NCBI RefSeq assembly: GCF_022539315.1 | Contig: NC_066317.1 | Location: forward strand, 65,257,179 to 65,321,178 | Direction of reading: 5' to 3' | DNA length: 64,000 bases | Source: Serinus canaria | Taxonomy: Eukaryota > Chordata > Aves > Passeriformes > Fringillidae | Shown: one piece after another, positions 13,553 to 27,918 of the stretch | Position numbering within the stretch: position 1 is the stretch's first letter | Layout: each line of letters starts with the position of its first letter | Program-made: the position numbers and the translations under genes | Notes under the pieces: model-generated | Database searches by the model: none | Seen by the model: the letters and a program-made list of their open reading frames with translations, nothing else | What the model was told of the DNA's origin: nothing

Positions 13553-13999
13553 TGAACCTGCTGGAGCGAGTCCAGAGGAGGCCACAAAGGTGGCCAGAGG
13601 ACTGGAGCCCCTCTGCTGTGGAGAAAGGCTGAGAGCGCTGGGGGTGTTCAGCCTGGAAAAGAGAAGGTTCCATGGAGACCTTCTAGCAGCCTTCCAGTAT
13701 CTTAAGGGAATTTATAAAAAACACTTTTAAAAAGAGTCTTGGACAGGTAGGTAGGGCAAGGGGGAATGGCAATTTAGATTAAATGTTAGTGGGTAATTCT
13801 TTACTGTGAGGGTGGTGAGGGACTGGGACAGGTTGCTCAGGCAAGCTGTGGATGCTCCATCCCTGGAAGTGTTCAAAGCCAGGCTGGATGGGGCTTTGAG
13901 CAGCCTCTTCTCTTGGGTGGCACCCTTGCCCAGGCAGGGGGGTTGGAATGAAATGATCTCTAAGATCCCTTCCAATCCAAGGCATTCTATAATTCTAGG
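13553..13999 (+). repeat. CR1-type LINE fragment (about 450 bp of 3' end)
   Basis: The classic CR1 order is visible: CTGGAGCGAGTCCAGAGGAGG, then GGAGAAAGGCTGAGAGC, then the GGTGGTGAGGGACTGGGACAGGTTGC block, GCCAGGCTGGATGGGGCTTTGAGC, and finally CCCTTCCAATCCAAGGCATTCTATAATTCTA. Plus orientation, truncated at the 5' end, no intact coding frame. It is the longest LINE piece in the window and lies between the two inverted LTRs. Confidence 0.92.
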
Positions 14000-14292
14000 A
14001 TGATTTTAAATAAGATTGTCTATGTCTCAGGTTCAGCAAAGCCCACACAACTCTGGGAAGAACTTTACTTTCAGTGGCATAGGATTGTAATTTCTGAAGG
14101 AAAATAGTTATTCTCCTTTATATATAATAGCAGAGCTGTGGTTTAGGACTCCAGCCCTAAAAAGGAGGTTTTGCCTTACTTATTTTTGCATTCCAGTCAT
14201 ACATAAACAAAGAATATAATCTGCTTTTGAGGATTTAAAGTCTGTGGATCTCGCTGTCCATGTTAAGGCGCTTGGCTGGTGCTATCATCGGA

Positions 14293-14744
14293 TGTGATGT
14301 GCCAGGTTGACTTTTTTCCCCTCCCCTTGTCACCGTCATATTTTCTGGAAAAATCTCTTTGCCCAGGATTTCTCTCCTGGGAAGCTGAGAAGCCTCAGAG
14401 AAAAAGGAAAACAATATTATCTCACTTGTTTCTCCTGTGTTTTGCTGCTTTGGAATGTGGTTTGGAGATTGTTTATCCAACAGGTGATTGTTCATTGGTT
14501 TCATGTGAATTGTTTTGACTTATTGGCCACTTGGGGCCAAGCTGTGTTGGACTCCGGAGAGAAAGTCATGAAATTCATTAGTATCTTTCTAGCCTTCTGT
14601 CTGTATCCTTTCTGTATTCTTTAGTATAGTTTACTACAGTATTCTTAATACATTATAGATCAGAAAATAATAAATTAGCCTTCTAAGAACATGGAGTCAG
14701 AGTCATCGTTCCTCCCTTCGTCCATGGTCCCAGAAAATACAACA
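14293..14744 (+). repeat. solo LTR of an endogenous retrovirus-like element, copy B
   Basis: This is the opposite-orientation relative of the LTR at 11334-11758. It starts near TGTGATGTGCC, carries a polyadenylation-type AATAAA at 14669-14674, and ends at AATACAACA, giving TG...CA ends. The two copies have diverged by many substitutions and small indels. No internal retroviral frame lies beside it. It is non-coding. Confidence 0.7.
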
Positions 14745-15636
14745 CTCACCTAATGTTTTAGAAAGGGAAGGAGCACAGGGACCAACCTCCTGCACTCTCT
14801 ATACCTGTGTATAGAAGCAGTGCCTTCCACCCTGGGCTAGGTTTGTAACAAGACGGGGAAGAAGAGAGAAAAACTTCTCTCCAAACTCACACTACACCTG
14901 CCCGAAGGGTCAGCTTGCCTCTGGCAGTCTCTTTTTGTAGCACATAACACACTGGATTTGGGCTGTGAAACTTCACGTTGCAATACATCTGTGAATGTAA
15001 CAGCCACCAGAAAAGCAAGGAGGGAAGGCCTGGGTATCTTGCAAAACGTAACTAGCAGGAATTAGAATGTAAAAGGAACACTCTCAGGAGTCTTCACAGA
15101 AGCTATAAACCCCAGCAACTGTTTTGCCAGGTGTTACTGTGCAGACCCTGCTGTTAAAGTGACTGTCAGCTGGCACCTCGCCTGTCTCATCTTCCCAGTG
15201 CCCCTGAGCCCACTGGGCAGGCAGTGCTGAGCCGGGCAGCCGGGGAAGTTATGAGCCAGCCCTGCTCAGCAAGGGCTGCCCTGGCACCGGGCTTTGAGCA
15301 GCTGAATGAAGTGTTGTCATTTCCCAGCTGGGAGTGGGGGAAAGCACGGTGCTGCTTCCTGATGCTGTTATTTTATTTTGCAGCAGCTTCCCCTTCCCGC
15401 TGTCTGAATGTCACAGATTACTTCACTGCTGTGCAAGCCTGGGAGGGGGGAGCAGAGGGGGAAGGGAAAAATCTGGCAAGTGCTTCTTCCCAATCTGCCA
15501 GCATCCCCAATGCCCCAGCAGCTACACAGACACCAGAGGCTGGAAGGGATGTGTGGCAAGCTCACCTTTTGGGAAGCTAGAGCCATGCACAGGTCAGGAA
15601 CAAACCTGCCATGGTCTGCTAATACCCACAGGCCTT

Positions 15637-15676
15637 GCTCTCACTCCCATCTCTTTGCTCTCACTCCCATCTCTTT
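15637..15676. repeat. 20-bp tandem duplication
   Basis: GCTCTCACTCCCATCTCTTT occurs twice in exact tandem. A recent small duplication, with no functional sign. Confidence 0.9.
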
Positions 15677-18600
15677 GACCCCACTAAGGCTGGGGATGTC
15701 TTGCTGGCTCAGGAAATACAAGCTCCGGGCTGCTTTTTGGAGCCTGTCAGCAGTGCTCTTTTGTCAAGCAGAGGCCTTCCTGTTAAGGGATACAAAGTGC
15801 TTGCTCTCCTTTTCCCCTTGGGATCTGCACACGCTTCCTCCGGCAGCAGCCCCAGCCTTTGTCAGCCCGAGGGAGCAGGGCAGCTGGCAGGACTCCTGAG
15901 AGCCTGGCAGGGACCCCACTCTGCACAGCCCCAGAGCTCACCCCTGCACTGTAGGCAAAGGGCTGGGAAGGGCAGGCAGTGGGGAATTTGGGACACCAGG
16001 CTGGGGAATGGCAGAGATCACCAGTGAGGGTGATCAGAACAAGCGCAGCCACCCCATGATTTCATACAGGGTACAGAGAGCTCCTTCCCACAGCAGGACC
16101 AAGGGTCCAGCCAGGGATGGACTGGAGCTCTGAGAGAAATAACAACAATAAGAAACAAAAAAGACATGACATGATTTCCCCAATAAAACAGCAGTGAGAA
16201 TGTCAAGTTCTCCACCACTCAGGAGAAGTCTCTTTCACCAGAGTATCCTTGTCTTCACTCATCTCTGAAATTTTACCTAGCCCTCTTTTGGGGAATTGAC
16301 TCTGTATCTGCAAACTGACACAGCTGGGGTAATTAACACAGTTGAGGGAATCTAACACTGAGCTACAAGGCTGTCACTATCAGCTAGATCATATTTTCTT
16401 TCTCTTGCTGCTTGGTTTGGTGGAAGCTCTTCCCTCTGTGCCTTGGATTTCTAAAGGAGGGACAAGGGTGCCAACTACCTCTGTAAAGCATTTTAAGACA
16501 TCTCTACTACAAGGTGCAACACCCACTAATTTCAGCAGGACTGTTGCCTGAGTAAGGCAGCGCTCAGAGGGTAACCTGAGGCTACTGAAATCATCCTTCA
16601 TTTTCAGACAAAAAGAAGATGCAAATAAAAGTATTCTGCTTCATCCGTTCATTCTGAACAAGATGGAAAGATAATATAACAGCAGAGATTGGGGCAGCAT
16701 GGAAGGCCATTTGACTGTCTTTTGACTGTTTGCAGGGTCCCTGTATAATTGTCATGTATCTACAACATCTAGTGAGAGCTGAGTATCAGGAAAAATTAAA
16801 TTTAAAACATTTGCAATTTCTAAGCTTAGAGAGCACATCAAAATCCCTGCAGAAAATGCAAAAAGTCAGACTTGATGGCAAAATTAGTGAAAAGAAAGCC
16901 TTTTCTGATTGCAGTGGAGGTCCTGAATCACATTCTCCAAGGGAGGGGTAGACCAGAGCAGGGCAGCAGCAAGTGAGACCTCTTCTCTCTGTAGCAGTAC
17001 CAGCTTGTGGAGCTGAAAGTACCAGTTTTAAACACTGCCAGCTCCAGGCCAAAGCACAGATAACATTTGGTAGTGCACAGGACTGCTCCAGAGTAATTCA
17101 GGCTAGGAAGCACCCAGCAGGGCACAGTCAAGCAGAGTTCAAGCAGACAGGTTGCTCTAAATCCCATGTCAACATGCAGCCTCAGGCTCTGATGTCTGGG
17201 GTGAGCAAGTGTAACTCTCCACTGATCCCCAGGGTGGTGGGGAAAACACTATCCTCACATCCCTCAAGGCACAAAGAAAATCTTTTCATTCTCACTTCTT
17301 TTTAACTCCTCTCAAAGTGATGGCATTCCTCACCAGCTGTAATCAGCACGCACACTCTCCCAAAGTGCCATTTAATACCGTCACACAAAACTGCTGCGTG
17401 ACCCACTTTGGGTTATTATGTGCAATAATCATAAGACACCACAGTCCCGGTCTGCCAGGCTCCAGGAGGCTTTCTCCAAGGGCATTCCCTCAGTTCTCCC
17501 TTCCTGTGGACTCTCAGCTTCATGCCTGGGAGATGGACAGCATTTCTCTCCATCACATCCACCCCCACCTCCACTTAATTTCATGCTTGGACTGTGACTA
17601 CACTAACAGGGCATATCGAGTTTCTCCCTCGTACACTGATTAAACCGACATGGTGCTTTGCACAGTCTTTCACAGGCTCCTTATCTCACTAACACGAGGG
17701 AGGAAAAAGCACAAGGACAACTCTGAGCAAAGCAACACTGTCTCCTTTCCTGGCCCTGGCAGAAGTCTCTTTGGGAAATGCTGCGCACCCTCTGTCAGGA
17801 AGCTGAGAGAGAAAAGCTACGACAGCTCAAGGGCTTGTCAGGGCAGGCTGGTCCTGGTAAATGGGAAATTCTGGAGGTCTCTTTAACACCCTTCTCCAGC
17901 CTTTTCACTGTATTTTTCAACTGTATCAGATTGAGGAGGTAGGTAGAGATCAGAAGCTTAGAGAGGTGGTGTTTCAGAAAGGGCCTCTGCTTCTGGGAGC
18001 TCTGCAAGAGATGCCCAGGAATGGGCAGTGGCAGCGCCCTGCCTTACCTCAGTGCATGCTTATGGCAGCCAGGCTCATGGCTATGGTTGCAGAAAACTGA
18101 AGCCACAGCTGAAGGGCTATCACTTTCCATCAGTCTGAATTTCACCAGCTCAGTGTTAACCAAATTATTTTTCCCCAGTATCACCTTGTCTTCTTGTCTT
18201 CCAGGCTTTGCTGTTGTAGTAACCAAGCAAGCTTACAAAGCTTTTCTGTCTTGCTTCAGGACTAAAAAAAAAATACTTAAAAATATGAAGGAAATTTAAT
18301 CTACTCCTATTTCTTTAATTTTTCACAAGGTCATAAAAGAAGGGAATATTCCAAGAATAAGAAAGAAGGGAATAATTCCAATAATTAGAGGGAATTGCCA
18401 CCATGCCAGGATAAATCAGTGGCAGAGCCATGGACAGAGGCAAGAATGGAGAACAGTTCTCCTGTCTTTAGGGCCTTGAGTCACTCCAGACATAAAACTT
18501 CCAGAGCAGCAGAAGACACATCAGATCAACCACATGGAGCTGGTACATAGGACCTGAACCTATGGAATGCCTACAGTGCTGCAGGGTAACAGAGCCTTGG

Positions 18601-19575
18601 GAAAAAGTCCCCATGTACCAGTTATCTGTGCTCAGAAAAGCAAATAACAGCCCAGATTTCCCCAATGCAGTTGTCCATGTTCAAGCCAGTTCCCTTCAGC
18701 TCCCTGTACCACAAGTACAGAGAGACTCTGTTCAACTCATCATGCAGACACACAGGGCAGATGATTCCCTACCAGGTCTCAGCCCAGCAGAGCCTCATCA
18801 AAGACTCCATTTGACAGGGTCTTCAGCAGCAATAGAGCAACAGGGGCACACACTGTCAAATAATTTGGTCCCAAATCAAAAATTTCATCAGTCCTAGGAT
18901 TTGAAGCTCTAAGAGACCTTTGGAAAAGGCATTACTTTGCTTTTCTCTCCTCTCTTGGGCTTGAGCCAACTACAAAACTGCTTTGGTACCTTAAGACAGA
19001 CTTTTCACTCCTCATGGGCTTGTGAAGCACTCACAGCTCCTTTCAGCTCCTACTAGAACCATTCAACACCTTTGCAAGTTCCTTGGTTTCTCAAAGAGCC
19101 AGTCCAGCATCTGCAGAGCCAATTACAGGAGAGCACAACACAAGTACAAAAGCACAGACTGTGTTTCCAACCCACACATCAGAGGCTTTCCTTAGAGAAC
19201 CTCCAAATCCATCACAGGCTTACTAGCTGCCTTCCAATCTCCTTGCCACAACCCTTGCAAAGAGAGCAGCACCTGGAAGAGGAATGGGAGCTGATTTCAG
19301 AGGTGGACTGATTACCTGGGCACTTCACTGAAGTAAAGGTACCAGCTCAGACCTCAGCTTTTCCAGCAGACCCTTTGTCACTAAAAGCTGCATTTGACAG
19401 AGACTTGTTCTACTCACACAGACCCATAGGTGACATATGTAGTTTAAAACAGGCTGTTTTCAGGAGGATATTTGGCTTGGTACATTAGAATTGCTGCTGA
19501 TACCACAGCTAAGTGGAGCTGGGCTATCATTACAGATGGATGGTCTGCTGGAAAGTGCTTTCACACATGCACATA

Positions 19576-19594
19576 AACACACACACACACACAC
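19576..19594. repeat. short (CA)n microsatellite
   Basis: About nine uninterrupted CA units, with imperfect CA-rich sequence on either side. Confidence 0.8.
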
Positions 19595-22500
19595 GTGCAC
19601 GCTGAGTTTGGCTGGGCTGGCTAAAACATCACAGCACTTATTGCTCCTTGAGGCCCATGAGTTCACTTCCAGGCTCCCAGCCAGCTTGGCAATCACATAA
19701 CCCACGTGAGCAGCAAGGTTGTAAGGAGACATTTGTCCAGAAAAAAAAACAGTTCCCAAGTGCTGTTCCCTGCCGGACACATCTCAGCAATCCTGAAACC
19801 AAGACAGTAACTAGTCAACACTTTGGAGACTGTCCTTGGTGAGGTCAGCCAGAAATGACTGCCCACAACCACGAGTGACAGGACTGCCATGCTGGGGATA
19901 AAGGAGAAAGCACCTTCTAGAGGCCTGGCTGCTCTTTGCAGGGAAGCACAGAAATTTTTAGTCATGTTCTAGTGTTTTTCTGTCAAGTAAAAGGGCCAAA
20001 GAGGCATAAAAAGGGTGTAAATCATTCATGCTGTCTAGAAAAGACAGCTGAGCACAGGGCACCTTTCAAGGACCTCTTTGCAAACATCAGCCCAAGGGAC
20101 AAGAGCAGGATACCAGGTAATCAGAGGATGGCACACTGAAGAGGCATGGAGCAACACTGGGTGGCCCCATGTGGTCCAGAGGGCACCTGATTTTCAGACA
20201 TGCTTCTAAAAGTGACTGCAAACCACCACAGGTGTCTTTACACCAGCAGAGTAACACACAATGGACAGACAGTAAGGCAGAGAAAGGAGTCTCAGAGATC
20301 AATATTGATACAAGGTCCTTTTCCCCAAATTGTGCTGGCCCTTCAAAAACCTTTCCCACTGTGTCCTCCCTCTCCAGCACCTGGTCCATCAGCTTCAGCT
20401 GGATCACAGTGGGGTGAGAAGTGGTTCTCAGGCATGAGGGGGGATCAGGCCACCTTGTCAGGCCAAATTCAGACACCTCACAAGCACAAGGATGGAGATA
20501 CCTCACAATTTAGCACAAGTTTGTGCTAAAGACAAGGTAAAGTCAGGGCAACCCCCTCGTTCATCAGTGTAACAATCTGCGTGAAAACACAGCTATTGAT
20601 ATAATCAGGTTTCCCATCCCTAACATTCTTCTTGTTCTTCTCTTGCTTTAATTTTTGCTGATAAGAGGTAGCTCATTATTTGGGGGGAAGGGGAGGCTGC
20701 CTATGTTTTTTTCACATTAAACTGTGGCAGTGGTGTGCAGAGAAGCACAGCACTTCCCCTCTCTCACCGGGTAAGCTGCAGCACAAAGGCTCAGGGCTGA
20801 TCTCACATCCTCTCCAACAATTAAAAGTCAAGGCCAGCAGCACAGCCAAAACTTGACACGCTCTTTTAGAGAACAAAGGTCACTAGATTGAAGTCTTCAC
20901 TCCCTGCTTTGGCCGAAGCAGCATGAAACATCCTCTTCAAAATCCAAGGCAGTTGAATCTTTATCAGGTGATGATGGCTTTTTGGAGAATAAAGACAACT
21001 GACCTCTGTGTCTTCCCTCCTACTGTTCCACAAGAAACCTTCAGGCTGCCTAATTAGTATAAATCATTTTCCAGCAAGTGCTCCTGCCCCATGATGGCCC
21101 CATCAGACCCCAGGTCCAGAGATAAAGCTCGGATGGTGGTGATAGCGGCGCTGGGGACGACGGCTGAAGGAAGCCAGGAGCCCGACGGGCACAGCCACCA
21201 CTGTCCCCCAGCAGCAGCACAGGCTGAGGTGCTCACTGCAGATGTGCAGGTGTGACCTCCACAGCCACGAGACAGAGGCTGGAGAGGACAACAGCTGGGC
21301 AGGAAATGAGCCAGAGAAGGCTACATTAGAAACCGCAGCACTCTTGGTGTTTTTGCACAAATAGAGCTTTTTGGAAGATTTAATGAAATAAGAAGTCATT
21401 ACATGGTTAAATGGCTAATTTCATGGCTACAGTCATAAAGCTGACAGAAGCCAGAGCAGCCACAGGGAGGCCCTGTCCAAGCCTGACAGCATCAACACCC
21501 TCTCAAGAATGAGGCTTCACTAAGTAATTTGGTTTGGGCTAATTTAAAATCAATTCTCAGAGCATGTTGCCTGGTCAGCCCAGGAGTTTCACTCTTGAAA
21601 GAGTCCAAAAGATAGACTCAGCCATCTTCTTGCTCATCATGGTGTAGGACTAAAATCCATCCCAGATTTTTGGAGGTCCTCCCTGCTTGCTGTCCCTTCT
21701 TAATGCTCCCTGCTTTGCCCAGCACACTGAAATCCTTACACAATCCAAAAGTAAGTCTCCAATTCGAGCAGACTTTGTGTGGCTGGTGAACAAGGTCCAA
21801 CATGATCCTAACTCCACTTTATCTGGTCAAAACAAGGATGACCCAAGAGGAGAACCTACAGTGGTGGCCTGAAATTGCCATGGGTTTCATCCTACTTCTT
21901 CCACTGCCTCAGACAGACTCTGGGAGTGCAGACTGATTGCACTTCCCCACACACTTCAGTTCACTTCTAGCACAGATTTTGTTCCAGAAGAGAGCCTTCC
22001 CAGCATCTCTCTAGCAGACAGGGAAAACCCTCACAAAAAGGGTATTTTTAGGAACTGTTTCCTCCTATCATTCTGAAGAGCAAGTGGCATTTCCCTATCA
22101 TTAGCCCAACAAAAATAGAAAGCACGAGGCACCACAGTGTCAGACCTCTCACTTCCATGAAGAACTCAGAGGCCTGGGCTCTTCCACACTCAAGCTCAGA
22201 TAGCAAAGATGAAACCAGGAAACCCCCAACAGCACCACAAAACCATCTGTATGCCCCTATGAACTTGGAGAGATCTAAGTTCAAAGCACCACTAAAGCAA
22301 AAACCCAATTGACTCCTTCCTCTCCTCGCTGTGCAGTCATTCTGATGTGGTGAGAAGGAAGATTCAGATCATCATATCACCTGAAACATTTTGTTGCATT
22401 ACTTTTCAGCAGTGCAATGGATCTGATTGGCTCAGTGCAGGCAAAGAAGAGTGAGATGGCAGCAGACAGCCAGCAGCAGGAAAGGATGCAGGGAGAGAAG

Positions 22501-25500
22501 GGCCTCCAAAAAACAAAACTCAGTGGAAAATACCGTTTTTATATGAAACAGCCTCTGCTGACAAATAGTTCTTTGTCCCAACACAAAGAGCATGTTTCAG
22601 GCATGAGTTGCTAAGACAGAATTTCCCCCATGCAATTCCCTGCTCAAGATACACTGCAGAAGCCAGTACTGCCTGCATGTGCCCTACCTGCTCTGGGGTT
22701 AAGACAAAACATTTCCAGCCATGTCCTTACATAAATAACTTCTTTATTTTGTGCATTGATCAACTCCACTTTTGCTAAGACAAACCCAAAACCTTCCTCC
22801 AGTCCCACTGAAGTGAGAGGGCTGCACTGCTGGGACTCAGGAACCACTCTTCTCCTCAAAGCCTCACCTGTGTTAACTGAGGCTCAGAAAACATTGGATA
22901 AAACATTATCTAGCTCTGATCAGGCCACAGTAATTGACACCTTAAATTTCAGCATGTAAATTAAGTTTTAGAAATTGTGTCTCCCCCCCCCCAAAAAAAA
23001 AAAATTATAAGTGTGTGGGGGGAAAAATCCCAAATTTTTGTCAGTTTTCTTTCAAGGGATATGAATGACATCCTAAAAGATGAATTGATAGAATAGAATA
23101 AATTGTATTTTAACTCTGAGATCAACTCACTTAATACTGTGAAAGCTATCCCCAGAAAACTGGAGTCAGGTTTATCAGATGTTAATTACCTACATTAAAA
23201 AAAAATCTCACCTCTTCCTAAAAAAACAGTGATTAAAAATAATTGATAAAGAAGTCATAATGGATGAACACACATAGGCATTCACCCTGCTCCTTACTAA
23301 CCACAGCTCCTAACAGGAGATAATGGAAGCTGCTTTCAAATGAAATGTCTAAATGGGCCTAGAGCTTGTTTTCTCCAAACTCAGCCAGGCATTACTGCTG
23401 CCACAGCCACTTTCAATCAAGCTTTTACTGCAAAGGAAAACAAAGGAAGAAGTTAAATCCATGGGAGATTTCCAATGAATACTTAAAAATCTTTTCATGG
23501 GACAGAGTGAGGGAACTCTGTACCAGCAATGACCTCAGAAATCTTGTGAGTTCACTCCATTGCAGGCTGTTCCCTCTCTCCCCTAGATTTTAATTAGCTA
23601 ATTCAAGGCCTTGTATGGAGGAGGAAAGAGTAGTGCTTAAGCAGCAGAAAGTTCAGCTGAATTTGCTGTGTGCTTGGAATTTAACAGACAAATACCAAGA
23701 TCCTTTTGGGAACTGTCATTTCCCACAGTTAAAGGTGGATAAACTTGGAGCCACTTGGAGCCTTTCAAAGGACCAGGGACACAGGGAGTGTCTTCTTATA
23801 CCAAGAATTTGCTGAGATTTGTGTGCCATCCTGCACCTTCCACGGGGAGAGCTGCTGCCAGGCCATCCCCACAGAAATCTGTGCCTGTGCAGACACACAA
23901 CACACACCAGAGGCATTCTCCCTGTGTGCCTGTTTCTCCCCCCACAAGCTCTTTTCACCAGCCTGAGGAACAAAGCCAGCAGCTGAAAGATCCAGCAAAA
24001 GTGCCTTGTTACGCAGAAGAAAGAGATACTTTAACTCAGCTGTCAATAAGTTTTGCCCATTTACATGTGTGCAGAACACTTTGAATAAATTATGTTTCCA
24101 GGATTTAGCTCCACGACAGTGGCCTAACAAAAGGGGACTTACAGCTCCAGGGGAGAGGAGGGGGATGAGGGGGAAACACATTCTGCACAAGACAAAATCC
24201 CTTCCAGAACCATGAGGGCAAACTGGGTTGGCATTTTCCTCTGATGAGCACAGCTTTTACATCACTTGCAGTCTATTTTCAGACACATTTTCTGCATTTG
24301 CATCAAGCACAGTCACTTCCACATATGGTCTCTGTGGGGGTGAGGATGGGATGGTTTTGCTTTTTTAATTACAGACACAGCAAAAGTAAAAACAATGGGG
24401 GAACCATAGGGTGCTGCTGATGTCAGGTGGAGCTGTGCCCCTCAGGGGACCAATTTTACTTGGAGAGTGAAATCTGCTGTTCCAGCTTTTAGCAGAACCA
24501 GCAGCCAACAGAAGCACTTACAAGACACTGGCTGAGGTTTGTTTCCTATTTTAAATATGCACACATGTGTCCCTAGGTGACTACTCTGAAGAAAATTTAC
24601 CTGTGGGGAGTAAAGGAGAGGAGGATGCAGTCTGTTACATCACCACTGGGCAGGAAAAGCAGCTTTCTCATGGACCAGTACTCCTACACCAGGGGAATCA
24701 CTTCTGCATTTTCCTGAGCAAGACACCCTAAAGAGGAAAAACTCACTGGGGTAAAGTCAGGGGGATTATTATGAGAAAAAATAGGAAATTAAGTTTCCTG
24801 CTTATTGAGAGAAGACTACCAGATAGGAGAGTCTCACCTCTATCCTTTACTGCCTGCAGGGAAATAATCATATAGAGAGGTGCTAGAATGGATTTAATCA
24901 AACACAGGTTTGTGCCCACATAAGAGATCCAGCAGATGAAGCTCCCAGCTCTGTGCCAGGCAGGACAGACCGGCCACTCTAATGGTACATGCTGATCCTC
25001 ACATCCTTCAAATTGTAATGCCATGAAATAAAGCCTGGCTGCATTCCAGGATTGCACTGGTCACTGACTTTAATAAAAACAAGTGAAGTAAGATAGATCC
25101 ATGAGGCTGAAACTCAGGCAGGTTCCCCACAAAAACAGCAACTGGAAATATCCCCAGCTGACAGGCTCCACTGTGCTTTGATGGCAGCAGCTTGGGATGG
25201 GCAGCCAGAAAGACCTAAAGACTACCTGAAACCTCCCTCCTCAAAGGCAGCAAACATGAATTCCTGGCCTCCCTGATATGAAAACCAAATACACTGAAAG
25301 CAGGAGAAAAGGAAACCACCAACATCACAGCTTCGTATTTAATATCAATGGGAACACGCAGAACCTTTCTTCACTGCTTCAAACAAATGAGTGACTCATT
25401 GCCTTTGCAGCAGCAACCCTCACAGCCACTGCCAGCCAAAGAAACAACGTGGAAAAAAGAAAAACCCGTGTCTATTAGGTGAGTTCTCTGCCCCCAGAAC

Positions 25501-27570
25501 CCACCAGCGAATGGTGCTTGACAAATGATACAGCAAATTTCTCACAGTCCAAAATACCCTCTCTGCAATTACCACCTGGAGCCAGTAAAAACCACTGCCA
25601 GAAGCGTGCTGATTTCCATGCCCTTAATCTTATCTGTGGAAGAGGATCCAGGGCATCAACTTCACTGCTGTTTCCAGGAAGAGGAGCCCTAATCAAGCAT
25701 TTCTGCCCATGAATAACAGACAAGGAATGTCTCCACTTGGCCAGCAGTAGCCTGTGAAAAATTAAAAAAACATTGTAAAATCGGCTTTGGAAGCAGGGAG
25801 AGCTGTGGGTGATTGCTGTCTTATCTCCACCAGTCCAGATACTGGAAGGGCAAGGCTGACCCACAGACAGCTGTTGCTCTGAGACAGCCTGACCAAATCC
25901 ACAAAAGAATGGGTCTATGATGCTGGGTGGCCATCACCCAAAATGGAGTTCTCTGCTAACAGGTGTTTGGTTTTTTGTCTTTAACAGAGTTGCAATAACC
26001 ACTGATTTTCTTAAAGCTTCAGCTGCTGTGCATTGCAGAAGTTACAGTCAAAAAACACCCATGTTGTTCAGAGAACTCTGAAAATGCACCAGAAATAGTC
26101 AATTGGTCAGGTACGAACCCGAGACTAACCAGACCCAGAGTGAGGACTGGACCTTTAGCTCTGGAAGGCACCAAATGGGCCAGATTGACTCTTACTAGAG
26201 AACACCCCTGAAAAAGAAAAACAAGTGTTAACAAGTCCTTTTTCATGCCAGCTGGGTCTGCTCATTCCCAACCAAACCCCCAATCCCACATGCTTAGCAG
26301 AGAGAGCTGCATCTGCCAGGAGCAATTGCTGATGCTGGAGTGCCTGCTCCTAAGCAAGTAAAAACACTTCCAAGTGCACATGGGCACCCAGGTTTTGCCA
26401 TGGCACTTTCTTAGAGATCTGACAACACACAGCAAAGGGTCAGCAGTTCTCTCTGGAAGGCTGTGTTGATATCTGCTGCAAGATAACGCACCCTGAAGTC
26501 AAAGGAACTTTCTTATTTTCTAGGCTCGTTATCAGTTGTTATTGTAAGTAGAGCAGTACTCTGTCGAATGGCCCTTCGTTCTGACCTTCCCATGGGCAGG
26601 ACCCACGAAGATCTCACGGAATGTGAAATAATCATTAATACACTCTCTGGCAGCGCTAATAAATCATACAGCTCAACGTCTTTTAACAAAGCCATAAAAC
26701 TCTACCAAAGACACATCAATAAACTGCACGCTGCAGAACCATTCCACCCCCAGCCTCTTCCCTCGCATTCCAAAAATGCAGAAAAGCAGCACTGACGTTG
26801 GCTCCATCCTCTAATCCCCAAATCCCTCAATTACACCAAGGGAGCTGTAGATAACACAGATTTAAAGACCTAAAAGGAAGCTTCTTTCAGAGGTAGAAGA
26901 AAGGTGTTATATCAACAATCCTGGGTAATGGATTCGTTGACTATGACACTTCTCTCTGTGCAGACAGACAGGCAACACAATGTCTACAGACATTATGCCT
27001 CCAATTCAGAGAGGAGTTTGGTGGTACCTGAGCCTTCTGCAATGAGCTGAATCTCAATCCACAAGGAAAACTTTTGCCTGTGTAAGGAAATGGGCTGGCT
27101 AACATACTAATCCTTTTAACTCTCACTGAAGCCTGAGGGTAAATTCACATATATTTGACTTTAAATTAGCCTTTCCTTTTGGACTTCGAAGAAGCTATTC
27201 CTGATTGACACCAGAACATGCTCAAAACCAGATCCCATCAGCACTCCTTCACCTCTTAACTTCAGACACACAGAGCAGAGGCACCTGAGGGGTCCCTCAT
27301 CTCTCTTTACAGGAGGAAAATGTGCTTTTAGGGCATGAGGCATCTCAATCTCACACAGGTAAAGAGTGGGACAAACAAATCCTGTTCTGCAGCACAGCAG
27401 GGGCTGGATGAGCTTTTCTCCCTCCCACTGTCAAAGGGACCACTGGGGCTCTTCACAGAGCAGTTTCTCTTGGTGGCTTTTTCCAACTGCTGCCACAGTT
27501 GGATGCCCCCTTTCATGACAGTGTGACTCCAGGCCATGGTGTCCATCTTTTGCAGCTCACATGAAGGCCA

Positions 27571-27623
27571 TGTGAAGGCCACCAAGTGCTCTCTCAGGTC
27601 ATGGTGAAGGCCACCAAGTCCTC
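27571..27623. repeat. imperfect tandem duplication, 31-bp spacing
   Basis: GTGAAGGCCACCAAGTGCTCT recurs about 31 bp later with one base changed. Confidence 0.8.
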
Positions 27624-27877
27624 TGCGTGCATCACCAGCCTTGTCAGCAAGGACAGGATTTGTAGCACTAACCCAGAGAGGAAAAGTTTTGCTTCCAGCT
27701 CCTGATCCACCACCCACAACTCCTCCTCCTGGATCCAGCTACAGTCTCTCTGCTAGGACTCTAAAAAAAAAAGTTGTTTTCAGGGTCACTGTGAAATGCT
27801 GTTGTTTTCAGCAAGCAGAACTGCCTGAACCTAATTTACTGTACATCCTGTCTGTACTTCACAATGAAAACACCACT

Positions 27878-27918
27878 CTGCAGGTCAGACCTCAAAACAC
27901 CGCTGCAGGTCAGACCTC
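27878..27918. repeat. 16-bp direct repeat, 25-bp spacing
   Basis: CTGCAGGTCAGACCTC occurs exactly twice; the flanking CACC(A/G)C is also shared, so the duplicated unit is about 25 bp. Confidence 0.85.

Noticed and set aside
11334..14744. One complete provirus bounded by the two LTRs
   Set aside because: The LTRs are in opposite orientation and the DNA between them holds CR1 and unique sequence without gag, pol or env frames.
20509..20530. 10-bp inverted repeat TTTAGCACAA / TTGTGCTAAA
   Set aside because: Arms this short are expected several times by chance in a 64-kb window.
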